Source: Capitulum mitella
Taxonomy: Eukaryota; Arthropoda; Thecostraca; Pollicipedomorpha; Pollicipedidae
DNA length: 64,000 bases
Reading direction: 5' to 3'
Assembly (NCBI GenBank): GCA_030062745.1
Contig: CP099839.1
Location: 7,844,618 to 7,908,617, forward strand
This document shows, in pieces, positions 20,970 through 34,600 of the stretch. The position numbers and the translations under genes were made by a program. Each line of letters starts with the position of its first letter. Position 1 is the stretch's first letter. Below the pieces are notes generated by a model. It was given only the letters and a program-made list of their open reading frames with translations. It ran no database searches and was not told where the DNA came from.

Positions 20970-22667
20970 ATCGGCATCTGTGGAAAATTGCAGTTTCTTG
21001 ATGTCGAAACTAGAGAATAGTAGTATGCTATGCTAAGGATAGCATCCAAAACTCTTGTGAAAATGCATGAAGCTGATGCTTGATGAACAATCACATTCAC
21101 TGACGTGGGGGAATTTTCAAAATTGATTCAGCCAGAATCATTTTTGATGCATTGTTCTTTCCATGCAGCAACATACAGTTTAAGTATTTATTCAGAGGTG
21201 ATAGAGTTGCTGTTCCATTGGTCAGATGGCTGCCCTCTGTGCTCTTTGGATTGGTAGTGTTATGTATTTTTTTCACTAAATAGCATTCTGGTACTATTAT
21301 TATACAATTTTATATTGATTATTAGACAAAATTTCCACATTTGTCAGAAATGCATTTTTCAAGTATGGATTTATGTAATATCTCCTGACTCAGTTATGAA
21401 TATGCAACTTTAAGTATCATTGTTAGTGGAACCATTTCATTCTTGGTTTATTCAAAGGGAGCACATATCCTCTATCATAAAAAGTTTGCAGCACATGCTA
21501 TATTTCCTTAAATGATGAGGTGAGCTGTCACAAATAACATCTCTGTAGGCACTGCCATCCCTTAAGCTGTCATCATAGGAAACATTTTTGACAGTGTTTT
21601 GCAGCAGAAGTTGATTCTAGAATTTCCTTTGTTTTGATATGTTTTTCTTTTTGATTTAGGATTGATACATGTTCATAAAATGTTTACATTAATCTGAGGT
21701 CAGGATATTAAAACATGCTTCTGGAAACTCATAGTGCCAGTATGCTGATGATAATGCATTGTGCTGCAGTTCTAAACCTTGCTTATGGGTAGGAGTCATA
21801 TATGCATGTCATGCATCATATGTAGCAGTAATCAGGTGTGGGTAAACACAGAATTGGTTGTTTGAGACCTTTACATATATGTAACTTAAAATATGGAAAG
21901 TGTATTTTAAGTTAACTCTCAGTTGAAAATTGTCTTAAAGGACAGTACTTAAGCTCATTTGGCCAAAATTTTCAGGAATTGGTTGGTTGTTTGGTTTGGT
22001 TTAGGGTGCACAGCTACTTGGACTCAAGTATCCATGTCTAGTCCACACTATATGTGTCACCATGAGAGCTAGAGTTGAACCCACAACCATGCAGTTATGA
22101 ACCCGAACCTGTGTCCACTTATGAGGACAAACTTTCCAAGGACCAATGGAAGAGGGTAAACATGAAATATGAATTTCCTGGCAAAAGTTTCCCAAGAAAA
22201 CTCTGAGGAAATGGCTCTTCCTGTCTTTATGTGGTCCTCAGAAGACCTGGCCAGACAAGCCAGAATATTTTTCTTAATATGCAGGTGTTTGTTACCCATA
22301 AATCTTTGTAAAACTTTGTAGCTGATTGCATTTTCCCAATAAAATGTTCATTTTTCATCAGAAATGATGGGATGCATTGTGATAATTGTGTATTCTTAGA
22401 AATCATTTAGGCAATTGCCTTTTTCTTTTGAAGCCATTGTTAGCATAGGTGCTTTAAAAAGGCACTTTTGGAGGTCATGACCCAGACTACCTTTAGGCCA
22501 AGTAAGAGAGCATGTTAGTTTGACAGTTGCTGTTTTTGTTGTTCAGGGACAAAACATCTCCCAAACTACTCTCTTAGAGTAGATACTTCTGCAAGTGTAA
22601 ACTGTTTGATAACAGGTATGTTTGTTTTTCAGGACCTTTGCCCATTTGACATAACATGGAGGAGGCC
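20970..22667. other. CpG-depleted block in hexokinase intron 1
   Basis: From 21,106 to 22,667 I see one CpG (near 22,100), while TpG and CpA are common. DNA on both sides is CpG-rich. The block starts just after the putative 5' non-coding exon and ends within the first coding exon. It includes a retroelement tail in which CpG sites of the related copy at 38.96 kb read as CpA. Confidence 0.8.
21978..22160 (-). mobile_element. Retroelement 3' end with (CCAAA/CCAA)n tail, minus strand
   Basis: Read on the minus strand it ends gtgcaccctaaaccaaacc followed by more CCAA units. This is a diverged version of the 38.95-kb tail (gtgcgcccctaagccccaat plus ACCA units). A possible tRNA-type B box (gtgggttcaactc, minus strand) lies near 22,080, so it could be a SINE sharing its tail with a LINE. 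Confidence 0.5.
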
Positions 22668-25600
22668 CGCAGAAAGGTAATTCGATTCTTATTTAGATCG
22701 TATTTACAGTTTTGTGATCTCATGGGCGCTCATGCTAGAGGTTCTTGACTCGGTAAGGTTTTTGTACCCAGTGCAAGCATGAAGGCAGCAAGAAGCATGA
22801 AACTTGCAGCAGTAGTGCATGTTTTACATCGTTTTACGTTGTACCGTGATCGGTAGCTCGGTTGAAAGAGCGCGTTCTCCCTGTCCTGGCAGGACGGCTT
22901 GGAGTCGTCCTGGCGCTCGATATTTGGCTCGGGGTCACCTGGCAGCTGGTCAGCCCAGGGTCAAACTGACTACCACGCGGTCGTGTCACACGCTTTTCGG
23001 CACAAAGCGTTCGGTTTTCGCTCTTCGTCACATGCTTTTCGGTTAAGCGTTCGCATTGAAATCACGTTTTGGTCAAAGTGGCCAGAAACGAGTTTGGTCA
23101 AAGACTGGTTACTTCGAATTATCCTGGTCAGGTGTTATAGTCGGAGTCTATGCAGTACGCTTTGCCCAGCACGGTCTGCGATCTATATGATTGTCCTACA
23201 AAACCATTCGTATCAGTTTTATAAAAATAAGACCTTCCGCAAAAATTTCAAAACCTGTGGATGTCATCCCAGTGGTCCTTTATGTTTGTAAGGAGAGAAT
23301 GGAAAAGTTGAAGTGTGCTAGGGAGTCGAAGGAAGAAAAGCAAAAAACAAAAAACGGAAAATGGATCTGTAACTCAGCCTCGTAAAACGTACATTCCATT
23401 TCCCACCGAGCTCTCCTGAAGCCAGTCTTAATGAAGAGTTATTTTTGCCGTTTTGTTGAAATTGCGCTAGATGTGACCTCAAAGCCCAGTCAGTTTCTAC
23501 CTAGGCAAGACGGAGACCAGAGTCCTCCTAAAGCCTGGCGCCGCGGGCTTCGGTCCACGGAGGACAGACGAACGCACGAGCGCGCCACACCCCGAGATCC
23601 CGAACACAGCTGGCACTGAAGGCACCTTATTGCTCCACTGAGTAAGGTCACCCATGAGCATACCGCTTGCTTCCATGACGCTGCTGCGGGTTGCAGGATC
23701 CAAACACGGTTTAGCAAGGCTCTTTTCCTGTTTCAGCTCTGGAGGTAATGAGGTCGCAAAAATGCATGTCTCTGTGCAGTTTATTGCATAGTAACTAGCA
23801 CTGCGGAACATTTGAGTAAAAGATGTTAACAGAAGTTTTCGTCACGCCGCTTGGAATCTCGGAAGTTTGTGCGTGGTTCAACATCCCATAAGTTGGGATT
23901 AGGAGGCGTATTGACAGAATTCTCGTGTGTGATATGTTTTCGACGTTTTACGGATTGGATTAATTTACCACAAGGACTGGAACGGCCTCCGTTTTTCGTT
24001 GTGTCTGCGATAGTTGCCTCACTAGATTAGAAAAAGCGAGTTGATCAAGAATTTAACACCACGTGAGGAGACGGCGGAGAAGCTTTCAAAAAATATTGCT
24101 CGGAGCCCAACACGATTGCGACCTCATTACGTCCAACAGGAAAAGAACCTTGCTAAACCATGTTTGGATCCTGTAACCCGCAGCAGCGTCGTGAGAGCAA
24201 GCGGTATGCTCATGGGTGACCCTACTCAGTAGTGCAATCAGGTGCCTCTCAGTGCCAGCTGTGTTCGGGATCCCGGGGTGTGGCGCGCTCGTGTGTTCGT
24301 CTGTCCTCCGTGGACCGCAGCCCGCGGCGCCAGGCGTTAGGACTCCGGTCGCCGTCTTGCTCAGGTAGAAACTGCCTGGGCCCGTGGCCCTCTGGCAGTG
24401 ATTATATCCAATCAGGGGTGGTTGAGGGCGACGGGAACTGGCGCGGAATTCCCGTTACCTGATTTATGCCGAACGAACAGTTCCTCCACCGACTTCATTT
24501 TTTCTGGCCCGTTTTTCTCTTTGAGAGTCCTGTGTTCGTCAGACCTGTACGCGTTCGGCCTTACGATAGTAATTTGTCTTGTCAGCGTGATGCTGTTTGC
24601 CTACTTTATGCTGCTATTGCCGTGAGCTTCAAGCGCGTAGATCCGTCAGGCGATAAGCAGATTAGCGATAAGTCTGGACTACTCTGTGAGTTTTTCGTGA
24701 CCTCGGCTGGCTTCCTCCTTATCTGATTTTATTTTTTTGTTTGATCGCACGTTTTATTGGCTAGCTATCTCCTCTTTTCGTTCCACTGAAACAGGTTTCC
24801 TCGCGAGATGTATTGTTGACAATGGGGGCGAGTATTTCGTTCTTGTCCATCTGTGGATTGTTCGGATTTGGTACTGAAGCTAGAGCAAGTACAGCCGTGC
24901 CATGTAATCGGTACTTACGTCCGGAAATTGATCAATATTTTGTGGCAAGGGATTAGTGCGGTGTCTGGAAATGCACTTCAAACCGGGGTCCCGCAGGAAG
25001 GATAAAGGCATCAACTCTGCAAAGTCGTTGTGTTGGTGGTTTAAGTTGTCCTCTTGGCCATGATAGCAATGGTGATTTTTTTATTTTATCGTCGTGGTAA
25101 AAAGGTGTTCAGCTTGTGTGTCATTGCGTTCATTTGTATGCGACGAGGCACGGGCGTCACCGGTGGTACTTAGGCGGCTCACTCTTCATGTTAAAGTTTT
25201 ACTAGACTATCCGGGGTGTTTTTCAAAGGATGGAAATTTAGTACATTTGGAAATGCCAGTTGTGGCTAGTCTCCAACCACACGAATTTTTTTCCCCGTTT
25301 TTTTCTTGCGAAAAATCATCGTTCCTTTGGAGGTAGAAGATGCTGGCCTCAACAGAAAATCGCAGAGAAAGTTTTTTTGTCGCAGTCGATATTTTTATTC
25401 CGGGAACTCGAGCGAGCGTCGCATGACTCCCTCCGGCGGCGGTGCACAAATCACGGGCCTGCGTCTCTGTCCTGCTGAAAGGGTGAGGCACTGCATCTCA
25501 TGAAGTGAGCCAGGTCCGGGGAGCCCGCGGCCCCTGGGAACGAACAGTCACCGCTTCCGTGTGCCGTAGTCGCACTGAACGATGACTAGCGGGGAGGTCC

Positions 25601-28600
25601 ACGGTAGGGGCCGTCCCACTGTTTACATCTTCGGGCCGACTCGGCCGCCGGAGCTGGTGGTGGGAGATGCGGGGGGGGGGGGCACCGTCGTCCGCTGACT
25701 GGACATCCGCAGGAAACTCCCGCAGCTGTCGAGTTTCTGGTCCGCAGAGCCGACTGATATTGCGCGGACACTGGGTATTCAGCCGATAGAGTTCCGATCA
25801 TTCGCGTCGTTCAGAAATGACGACGCGGGAATCAGTGTTGCAGCACAACAGGCTGGTCAGCGCCGGTTTCAGGAAGGGAGTGCGCTGTCTGTGACATTAA
25901 CCGGAACTTATCGTGTGTCGTACGGTCGTACGGTCGTGGATCCGGCCACGCGACAGTGTCTTCTGTGATGCGTCAGTGCGTTACCCTCTATCAGGATTTG
26001 CTGTTTCTGGTCAACCTGAGATTGGAGCTGGTAACGCGGAGGCATTACGGTGTCGGACCGCAATCGATTTCTTTCTGGGAATGGCACGGGCTTCCGGTAA
26101 GAGAACCAAGCTGTGCAACGTAAGGTAACGTCAAAACTCAAGATGTTGCGACTCGTTACTTTATCCTTCACAGCCCATAGGTATCCTTAGGTCGTGGTAT
26201 AGGAAATATTCGTTAGTCAGATGCCACGAGGTACATATCTGGTATTCAGCCACTCCACTATGTTACTGTATTCCGAAAAAGCTGGACTGTAGCCTGAGTT
26301 GGACTTTGATCTACAAGTCCCGAGACCCACAATGACCGGGCGTTGCGCGAAGAAACCGGTTTTTGACATTCTTGAAGCGCCTGCTCAGGCTCCGACTACC
26401 AAAAACTCAATCTACATCGGCGGCGCAGACCCGTTTTTAATCCCTGGACTGGTAAGCGCGCACATATCTTCATACCATGTGGTCAAAGCGTGAACAGCGT
26501 GACAGCGGCCACTGGCCTCCTGCAGGCGACGGCGCCCGTCCGGCCGCGGCCGCCACGACCTCTTCCCGAGTCTCTCGGGAGACAACCGCCGTCTCCGCCA
26601 CTCCGTCTCCGCCACGGTCCGGACGTGCGGTCGCGGCCCGGAACCCTCGGACCAGATAGTGGTCCGGCGGGGGCGGGGGCGGGGGCCAGCCTGCCCCCTC
26701 CCCGCTCCGCCGGCCGTCGGAAAGCCCCCGGCGGCGGCGTCCGGGGGCGCGCCGCTACGTCGGCGCCGGCCGACCGGCGCGGCGTGGTGCGCGTGCGCGG
26801 TGGGCGGTGCCGCCGCCGCGTGAAGGACACCAGAAGGTGACTGCAGCCCCCCGTTAAAGGGTGCCGTCAGCCTGCCGGCACCAGTTGCCTCTGACTGAGT
26901 GACAGGTGATGACCATGCCCGAGTGCGTGAGAGCGCCCACCGCCGGCGAGAGGGACCGCGGACTGATGATCGCCACCCCCACCTCGGCTCGGGTACGTAC
27001 CGGGACCCGCCGCCGCAGCTGCGCGTCGCCCGGATAGGGGTGGAATTCGGTGCCGTGTCTCCACCGCGTGCGGGATGATGCTGTTAAAGTCTCGCGAGAT
27101 TTCATCTTGGGTTCTTGCTTTTCTGGTGGCATTGATAATTTGTGATTGTCGTCGTGTTTGCCATTTCTTGGTCACCTTTAGGTTCGAATTCTACAAACTC
27201 AGAAGTTCTGACGGTGCCAACAAAAGTACGTGCTAGTCGTGTACTTAAAAAAAAATATCTGAAAGCGGTTCCACGGCCAGTTTAACGGCAGGGAACTAGC
27301 TTCCGATGTTTCTTTTGTGAGGGATAAGCCCACTGGCATATAAATGTTCATGGCATCTAATACACACAGTTGTTGAAAAAGTGCTGGGATAGGAGCCTTA
27401 CCGCATTTTCTGTCGTGAATGGATCCCGAAGCTCATTCACTCCCCCTAAACTCCTGGTCCTCTCTGTCATCGCCCGCAGGCTCGTGCCTGGTTCTGAATC
27501 GATTTGAATCTAGGTGAACCGATTCAATAATTTTACACCTTCGCCAATCAGAATCGGGATGGATTCGTTTCAAAGCCGTAGGTAATCGGAATCGGAATCG
27601 AACTACAAACTTTCTGCCATTCGGTCACCACTGAATCAGAACTGAACCGATTCACTTTTAAAAGCTGCTTTGAATAAGAATCATGATTGATTCCCAGTTC
27701 CGTGAATCGAGCGGTGGATCGATTCATTTGCGGCGAATCGAGCACAAGTCTGCTGACCCGTGTCCTGCTAGCACCTTCCGCCGGCGTCCGGTGTCCGCTG
27801 GCTCTGGCTGGCGGTCTGACCTGACCTGACCTGGCCGGACCTGCGCGGGTGCCGCAGGTCGCCGTGTTTGTGGGTGATTGGGCCTGGCCAGCAGTGGATT
27901 CCCGGGACTCGCACACGCCCCCGTGTCGGCGCCGTTGGTTGGCCGTCGGCCGGCCGTCTTCTCGACTATTGGCGTTCGGTGGAGGGCGTGATGCAACCGA
28001 GATCGATGCGGCCAAGTCTGCGGCGCACGGGGGGGGGAGGGGGGAGATGGGCTATTTCGGGAAAGCGGGAACGGCATTCCCGGGTGCGTCTGCGAGTCTC
28101 CCGTGTGGCCGAGAGGAAGAGTTGATTCGGGTCGTCCATTCCGGAGCGTTCCCAGCCATTTTTTTAGCGTGGTCTGCCCTGTACGAGTCGTCACGGGCGG
28201 TCCATCGGGAACATTCCGTGAAAGTCCGCTCTGACCATCTAGCCGGGGGCGGTCCGCCGGGCTGAGTCAGGGGTGTACCATTTGGTCGACGGTGCGCGTG
28301 TGGCGGTTATCGGCCGGCGCGGACCGTTTGATCAGAAGCAGTCCGCTCTGCCCGGCGGCGTGGACTCGTGCTGGCGCCAGGTGTGACACAGGTGTTGGCC
28401 GACGGAGCACCTGCCCTCGGCTGTCACCCCGAGTCGACCCCGGCGGAGGTCGGCTGGGCAGCCGGCTGGCCTGACGTGGATCGCACGGGGCTTCTGGGAG
28501 AGCATTCACATCTCTTTGCATTCGGTCTTTTCGTGAACAGTGTGTTACTGGCCCCCGTGAGCTAGCTTCACTTGAACGGAAGCAGACGGTTGCCCTGTCA

Positions 28601-31600
28601 GCTGTTCTCCGAACGTAGGCAGCCCACGATCGTTGCACCATTTCCACACAGTACCCGGTCACCCCGGATTACTCCGAGCTTGTTTGGATTACGTCATATC
28701 GGCGGCGTCGGCCTGTCCCTGCCGGCGTAGTCTTACACCGGGTCATGTCTTGGTCCGGGTCCATGCTGGCGTAATGTTACACCGACCCTTGGGGGCTATG
28801 TCCCCGATTATGATATGCGCTCCTCCCGCACAATCTTTCCACAGCGTTGTTCCGGCCGGCGATGTGTTTTACGGAAATCTGGGTAATCTCTTCGTTTCAC
28901 GGGACTTTCTCTGCTTTTTGATGTGCTTTCTTTTTTTGTTATCCTGACTTTCTATCATCTCCGTTTTCTTGTTGCCAGTGGTGTCTTCTTCCTGATGCCA
29001 GCTGGCCTCCTGACGCCCCTGTTTATCACTGCGGTGAATTCTATCGAGCCAGCCGCGCCCCGACTCGTAACCCGTCGCCGCGGTGTCCGCAACTGACCGG
29101 ACGCCGCGCCGCCGCCAGATCGAGGAGCTGTGCCAGGAGCTGGTGTTGACGCCGGACCAGGTCAAGGACGTCTACGACCGGCTGCTCAAGCAAATCAACC
29201 TCGGCCTCGGCAAGAACACCAACTCGCAGGCCTCCGTCAAGTGCTTCCCCACCTACGTCAAGGAGCTGCCGAACGGCCACGGTACGTGCGGCGACGGCCG
29301 GACGACCGGCGACTGAGGGGAGGGGGGGCGTAGCTGGGTACCGTACGCCCTCTTGGCTTGGCGAGGCGTTGCATCAGCAAGGTTACGTGGCTGGGTATTT
29401 TAGGTGACGTCAGCGTCACGGGTGTCCAGTGATGTTTGCAGCCTTTTGAAGGCGTTTCCGGGCGGAACTTTGTATCGCATTTGTTCTTATCACATTTCTT
29501 CGTATATGCAAAACTTCGCATTCTGGTAATTTTTGGATGGAGGAGGAACTCGAAATTTGCCGTCGTGTTAGTGATCATATGAAAGGCCTCATGTTGATTT
29601 TTTTCGCATTGCGGCTTCAGACATGAGATAACTGTTCTGATGACGCAAGGACACCTGGTGGCCGCCAAAGGACTCAGCAGCCGAAAAGTTATTTGAACAA
29701 TATCGTCATTTTCTTGCGTATAAGTCGGAACAACCATCGTATTTGCCATGACAAGATGCCTTAAACGCCTAGAACTTATCCGCCGTCATCGTGGCCGAGG
29801 GGGTAAGGACGTTGACTGGTCCCGATGGCGACGGGTTCGAGTCCCGGAAACAACAAACCGGGAATCGAACTGTTTGAGCCGACTGTTCATAATGTAGTCA
29901 ATTGGTAACTGACCAGAGAGGGTGAACCCGGCACGGGGAGGCCGTATCGCAAGATTGTGCGGCACGAAAAAGACCCCTCCGCGGGCCCCTCTGACTGGAA
30001 TTTCATTAATGGGTAGTGGGTTCAGGGTACAGGCAACAAGCTCTGCTTAGCATGTAGGTGCTCTGAGCCAAAAGCCGTCCATGCAAGCCGTTGGAGGTAA
30101 AATTAAAAAAAGAGAAAAAAGGAGCTCATCTTAATCTTTCTTCAAAATGACGCGGGAAAACTCACCTTTGCATCCACAAAAATTTGTATGCGGAAATATT
30201 CGTATCGCATGGGGGAGGGCAGAGACGTTTCACCCATAAGACTGATGTTAAATTCCCCCAAAAGTGAAGGGCATGGCCTCCCCCTCCCCGCTCCTCCATG
30301 TTCCTACGCCCATGGCCTGGTGCATCACTGTCACAGAATCCAATCTACGTGCACAAAATGGTATCCGCTAACCTGTAAAGCGGGCTCTTGTGATCTGAAA
30401 CGGGAGTTCCGTGCAGGCGTACAAATATTAGGATTTGTTTTGTTTTGTACACCCTCACTCTATCAAGGCATGATACAGTGATGATGCTTGGGAAGAATAA
30501 CCCAAAAATTATTTTGTTCATCCCTTAACATCCTGGCATTCCGGGACATTCCTGCGCCCTTGTGCCCTACCTGTGCCTACCGATCGAAATCACTTTCTCA
30601 TTCGCAATACAACCAGACCAAGCCAGTAAATATAAACCTCGCTTAAAGGAAGGAAGACATGCACACGTCGTTGTGCGCGAAAGTAGAAATACAGCAGGCG
30701 CGAAGTGCGTAAGTACAATAAAAAGCGATACGAAGGTTTGCGTATACGAAGAAATGCGATACGAAGGTTTGCGTACACGAGGAAATGTGATGCGAAGATT
30801 AACTTAAACAAAGAAATGCGATACGAAGAAATGCCTATACGAAGCTTTGCACATACAAAGAAATGCTCGTACGAAGGTTTGTGTGTATGAAGTTTTGCGA
30901 TACGAAGCATTGCGTATACGAAGGGTTGCGCTTACGAAATTTTGCGGTACGAAGTTTGCATTTGAAGGAATGCAATACGAATATATGCCTTGTGAAGATT
31001 TTCGTACGAAGTTTTGCGTGCGAAGAAATGCGTTACGAAGGAATGCGATACGAAGTTCTGACGTGGAACCTTTCGAAGAGGCTGTCTGATTCTGCCCTGA
31101 GAGTCGATCGTCCTCGATCGTCCGGCCCAGTTGTAGCGGGAAGTCGGCCGATGTCAGCGGCCGGTGACGCCTCCGGCTCCTGGTACCGGCGACCGCCGGC
31201 CGACCGGCGGGCCCGACTGGCCCAGATGCCGCGTACGGCACCGCCCCGCCGCTCCTCCTCCAGCCGACCTCGCGCGGCGCTGTCTGACGCCACACGGAAG
31301 GCGGCCGGGGGCGGCGCCCGACTGCTGGCCACAGCTCACTGGCCTGCGGCCGCTGGGATGTTTGGTTCTGACGGCCGCTCCGCCGGCATCCGCGGGCCTT
31401 CCGCTCAGCCCGCCGGCCAGCCCCCCCCCCCCCGAGGAGCCGTCAGTAACCGTCACAGCAGAACTGGAGCGAAATATTGCGGGAGGCGTCTGAACGAGTT
31501 ATTGCGGAAACAATTTACGCTTGCGTCTGGCCTTTAGTCTCTGGTACGTTTCCATTTGGGTCAGTGGTACACTCTGAAGGTCGTGGTTGGTTTCAGCCAC

Positions 31601-34600
31601 GGTTGAACGCGGACAGGCGGTTTATTTTCCGGTGGTTTGATGTTACGGTGTGTTATGGAACGTCATTGGCGTCCGTTTTTCGGTCAAGTCACTGGACGTG
31701 CATGGTCCAGACAGTTGCTGGACGTTGATAGTGTCGATTTACTTATTGATTTAATTTAATGTAGATTTAATATTGATATTACTGCAATGCAGAAGGAAAC
31801 ATCGTGTCTCTGCTTATAGCTAGAGATAGTGGAATCGCGAGTTGGGAGTTCTTGTTCTGTTAACAGTCTTACCGTACTTGCAGTCTGTGCATCGTCACTC
31901 TAGATGGTGTTCATGTAAAGTAAATTTTTGTGCGAAAATTGTTTGCGTACTTCGTGGTTGCATAATGCTAATCATGATTTACAAAGTATGAACAACGAAA
32001 ACATTGGAACCCAAATGTTCAGTGCAGGGTGACATGCGTGTCTCGGGCATACGCGCCGGAACCTTTCCACTCCCACGATCTGTCCCCAGCTGCGCCGTCG
32101 TCCTGGCCTTCTGAGTGCTGAGCCCGTGGTGGCGTGGTGTCGAGGCCGGCAGACGCCCTGATGCGACCAGCAGGGGCCGCTGGTCGACCCAAGGTCGTTT
32201 GTCACGGTCGCAGCCCGCCACGACCTGGCCCAGCCCGGTCCGGCCCGCCCCGTCCCGTTCCGTTCCGTCACGTCGCGTCACGTCATGTCACGTCACGTCA
32301 CGTCACGGTCCGGCCTCGCCGGTTTTTGCCGGAGGCGAGCCGCCGGCGGCGCCGATCGTTCCGATCAGGCGCGACCGGCCGGCCGCCGCGGCGCGGACGG
32401 CATATCTGTGGAGCCGGGCCGGCCGGTCGATTGTATACAGTCGGCGATGCGTGCGCGTCCTGACGAGAACCAGCCGGAAAAAGCGGCCCCCGGACGGTGA
32501 CCGGTCTGCCGCGGCTCCGGGCCCGGGCCGGCGGCTCCTGTGGCGCTGCCAAGCTGCCGTCTGCGGGTCTCAGGGGCTGGGGACGCCTGATGGTTGATGG
32601 CGTGGGCTCTGAGGGTCCGTGTGATGTCGTCATCATCGGACCCGGGGACTTCTTGGTCTTTGTGGTGGTCTGACACACTTACGATTTACCTAAAATTTGG
32701 TGATTCTGAGACTGCCGGACAGTCCTAAATGCCTGGCCAGTATGGGGTCTGATGGTGTAGCCGGTAGTGTCAGGGCGTGCGGGAAAGAGGCATTCGTCTA
32801 CGGGCCTCGTGATGCCAGTTGCTTGAAGAATGAAGTTCTTCAAATTCAGGTTCAGGAAGTTCTTCAAGGGGAGTTCAGGGGAATTCAGGGAAACGGGATT
32901 GGTGAGGATTGTACGGGTTAAATTTGAGCTGGACGTTAAGAAATCCCTAGGGCTACTGAGGCAAAGGAAAATAAAATAACCGCCATCGCCAAGTGTAAGA
33001 CTGCGGTGCACTGCCTGCATTCAGTGATGCGTGTCCCGTTTGTTATTTTTGAAGTTCAAGTGTATCATTGTCCGGCAGCAGAAATGTTTGTCGATGGAAG
33101 TTGGTTATGACCTGTGATGTCAACGGTGTGATACTTTTCATCAGTCTTTGCTGCAACGTTAAGTATTTGAAGAACTGACATTTGTCAAAACTTTTGGGAA
33201 ATAAACGGACCACCACCCTCCCCGTTAATAGATGTCAATCATCTGACGAAATGTGTCACATTGCTGGTGCCTAGCTAGTGCAGCTTCAGTAAATGTAAGT
33301 ACCAGGCTTTGTTGTCATATGTTGTACGGCATTTCCCAATACCGGTCCCACATGAACGTTGGTAGACTACCTTCAGATACACCAGCTGCGAGATGTGCCT
33401 TGACCGTCCCGTTCAGTAACCACCGTGACGGCTTTTGTTGCAGAGCGTGGCCGGTTTCTGGCGCTGGATCTGGGAGGTACCAACTTCCGCGTTTTGCTCA
33501 TCGAACTGAGGGATGGCGACTTCCACATGGAGTCGAAGATCTTCGCCGTGCCCCAGGCCATCATGCAGGGCCCCGGCACCGGAGTAAGTGTCGCCGCCGG
33601 GCGGGGGGGTTCGCCGGTCGCTCGCCTGCTACATGGAGATGAAACGTGTGCTGCTGTGGCGCACGCGGGAGCGTGCGCTGGACGTTTGCAGAGTGCAGAT
33701 TGCAATGCCCTGGACGTTCGGGGAAGTGGTTTTTGCAGGATTATTGCGGCAAACATCCTGCGGGTCCTTCAGATAGATTACGGGCATGGGTCGCTCTGAA
33801 GTCGCAGAGAGCGGGGATATACACTGCGATGTTTGGATTTCCGAAATGCCGTTATGTGATTATTTGCCGCATGCCGTGGCATGCTGCAGGCGATCCAAAA
33901 AACCGGAGGAACAGGACTCGCCAGCAGTTCACCATGTTCACCATTTTTATCCCTCATCTTCGGCAAGCGCGGTTTAACATTCAGTGTCACAGTTGTAGTT
34001 TTGACAGCGGGGTCGTGGGCTTGCAATACTTTTCGAGTTGGGACGACCTGTAAAGCGGCCACAGTGCCTGTCATTACGAAATATTAGGGTATGTGCTCTG
34101 TCAGCACTGCTAACAAATGCAGACCGACACCATGTTCAGTCCACATTGCGGAAGGAGGGGCATCGCAATTTGCGGGCGGTCAGTGGTGATTTGACCTACG
34201 TCGCGGAACGTTGTGACGTGTGGCCGGTCACCAAAGAGACAGCTGGTGTCGCACAACGCCCGGTCTGCATCGCTCCGGCGGACCGAAAGTCGACCATATG
34301 CTTACACCGCGCCTCGCACACGTCTAAACAACAAGGCTCAAATTGAGCCGATACATTCAGGCTTTCTGCATAAACAGAGTCTCGTACCTTGAAGGTCACG
34401 CGAGAGGGCCGCACCGTCGGACCCGGCAGAACCGGTTTCAGTGTGGTACAGAACCCAATTATACACTGCAGTCTCGTTGAGGGAACTAGAAACGCTTGGC
34501 CGAACATTTCTTGTGGATGGAAGAAGACGTTTTTATTTGCTTCAGCTTTCGGTTGGCGTATTGGAAACCTCACGCAGTGATTCTGGCCAACGGGCTTGGC

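Noticed and set aside
26483-28265. Several 100-160 codon ORFs on both strands in hexokinase intron 1
   Set aside because: Pro/Arg/Gly-rich, present in all frames of CpG-dense DNA, with no motifs; only the two phase-0 donor-ended exons were kept as candidates.
29784-29860. tRNA gene
   Set aside because: A and B boxes are good but the acceptor stem does not pair and no 3' tRNA end follows; better explained as a SINE head.
31033-32678. Long ORFs in hexokinase intron 2
   Set aside because: Same GC-composition effect; no splice sites in the correct phase and no recognisable domain.
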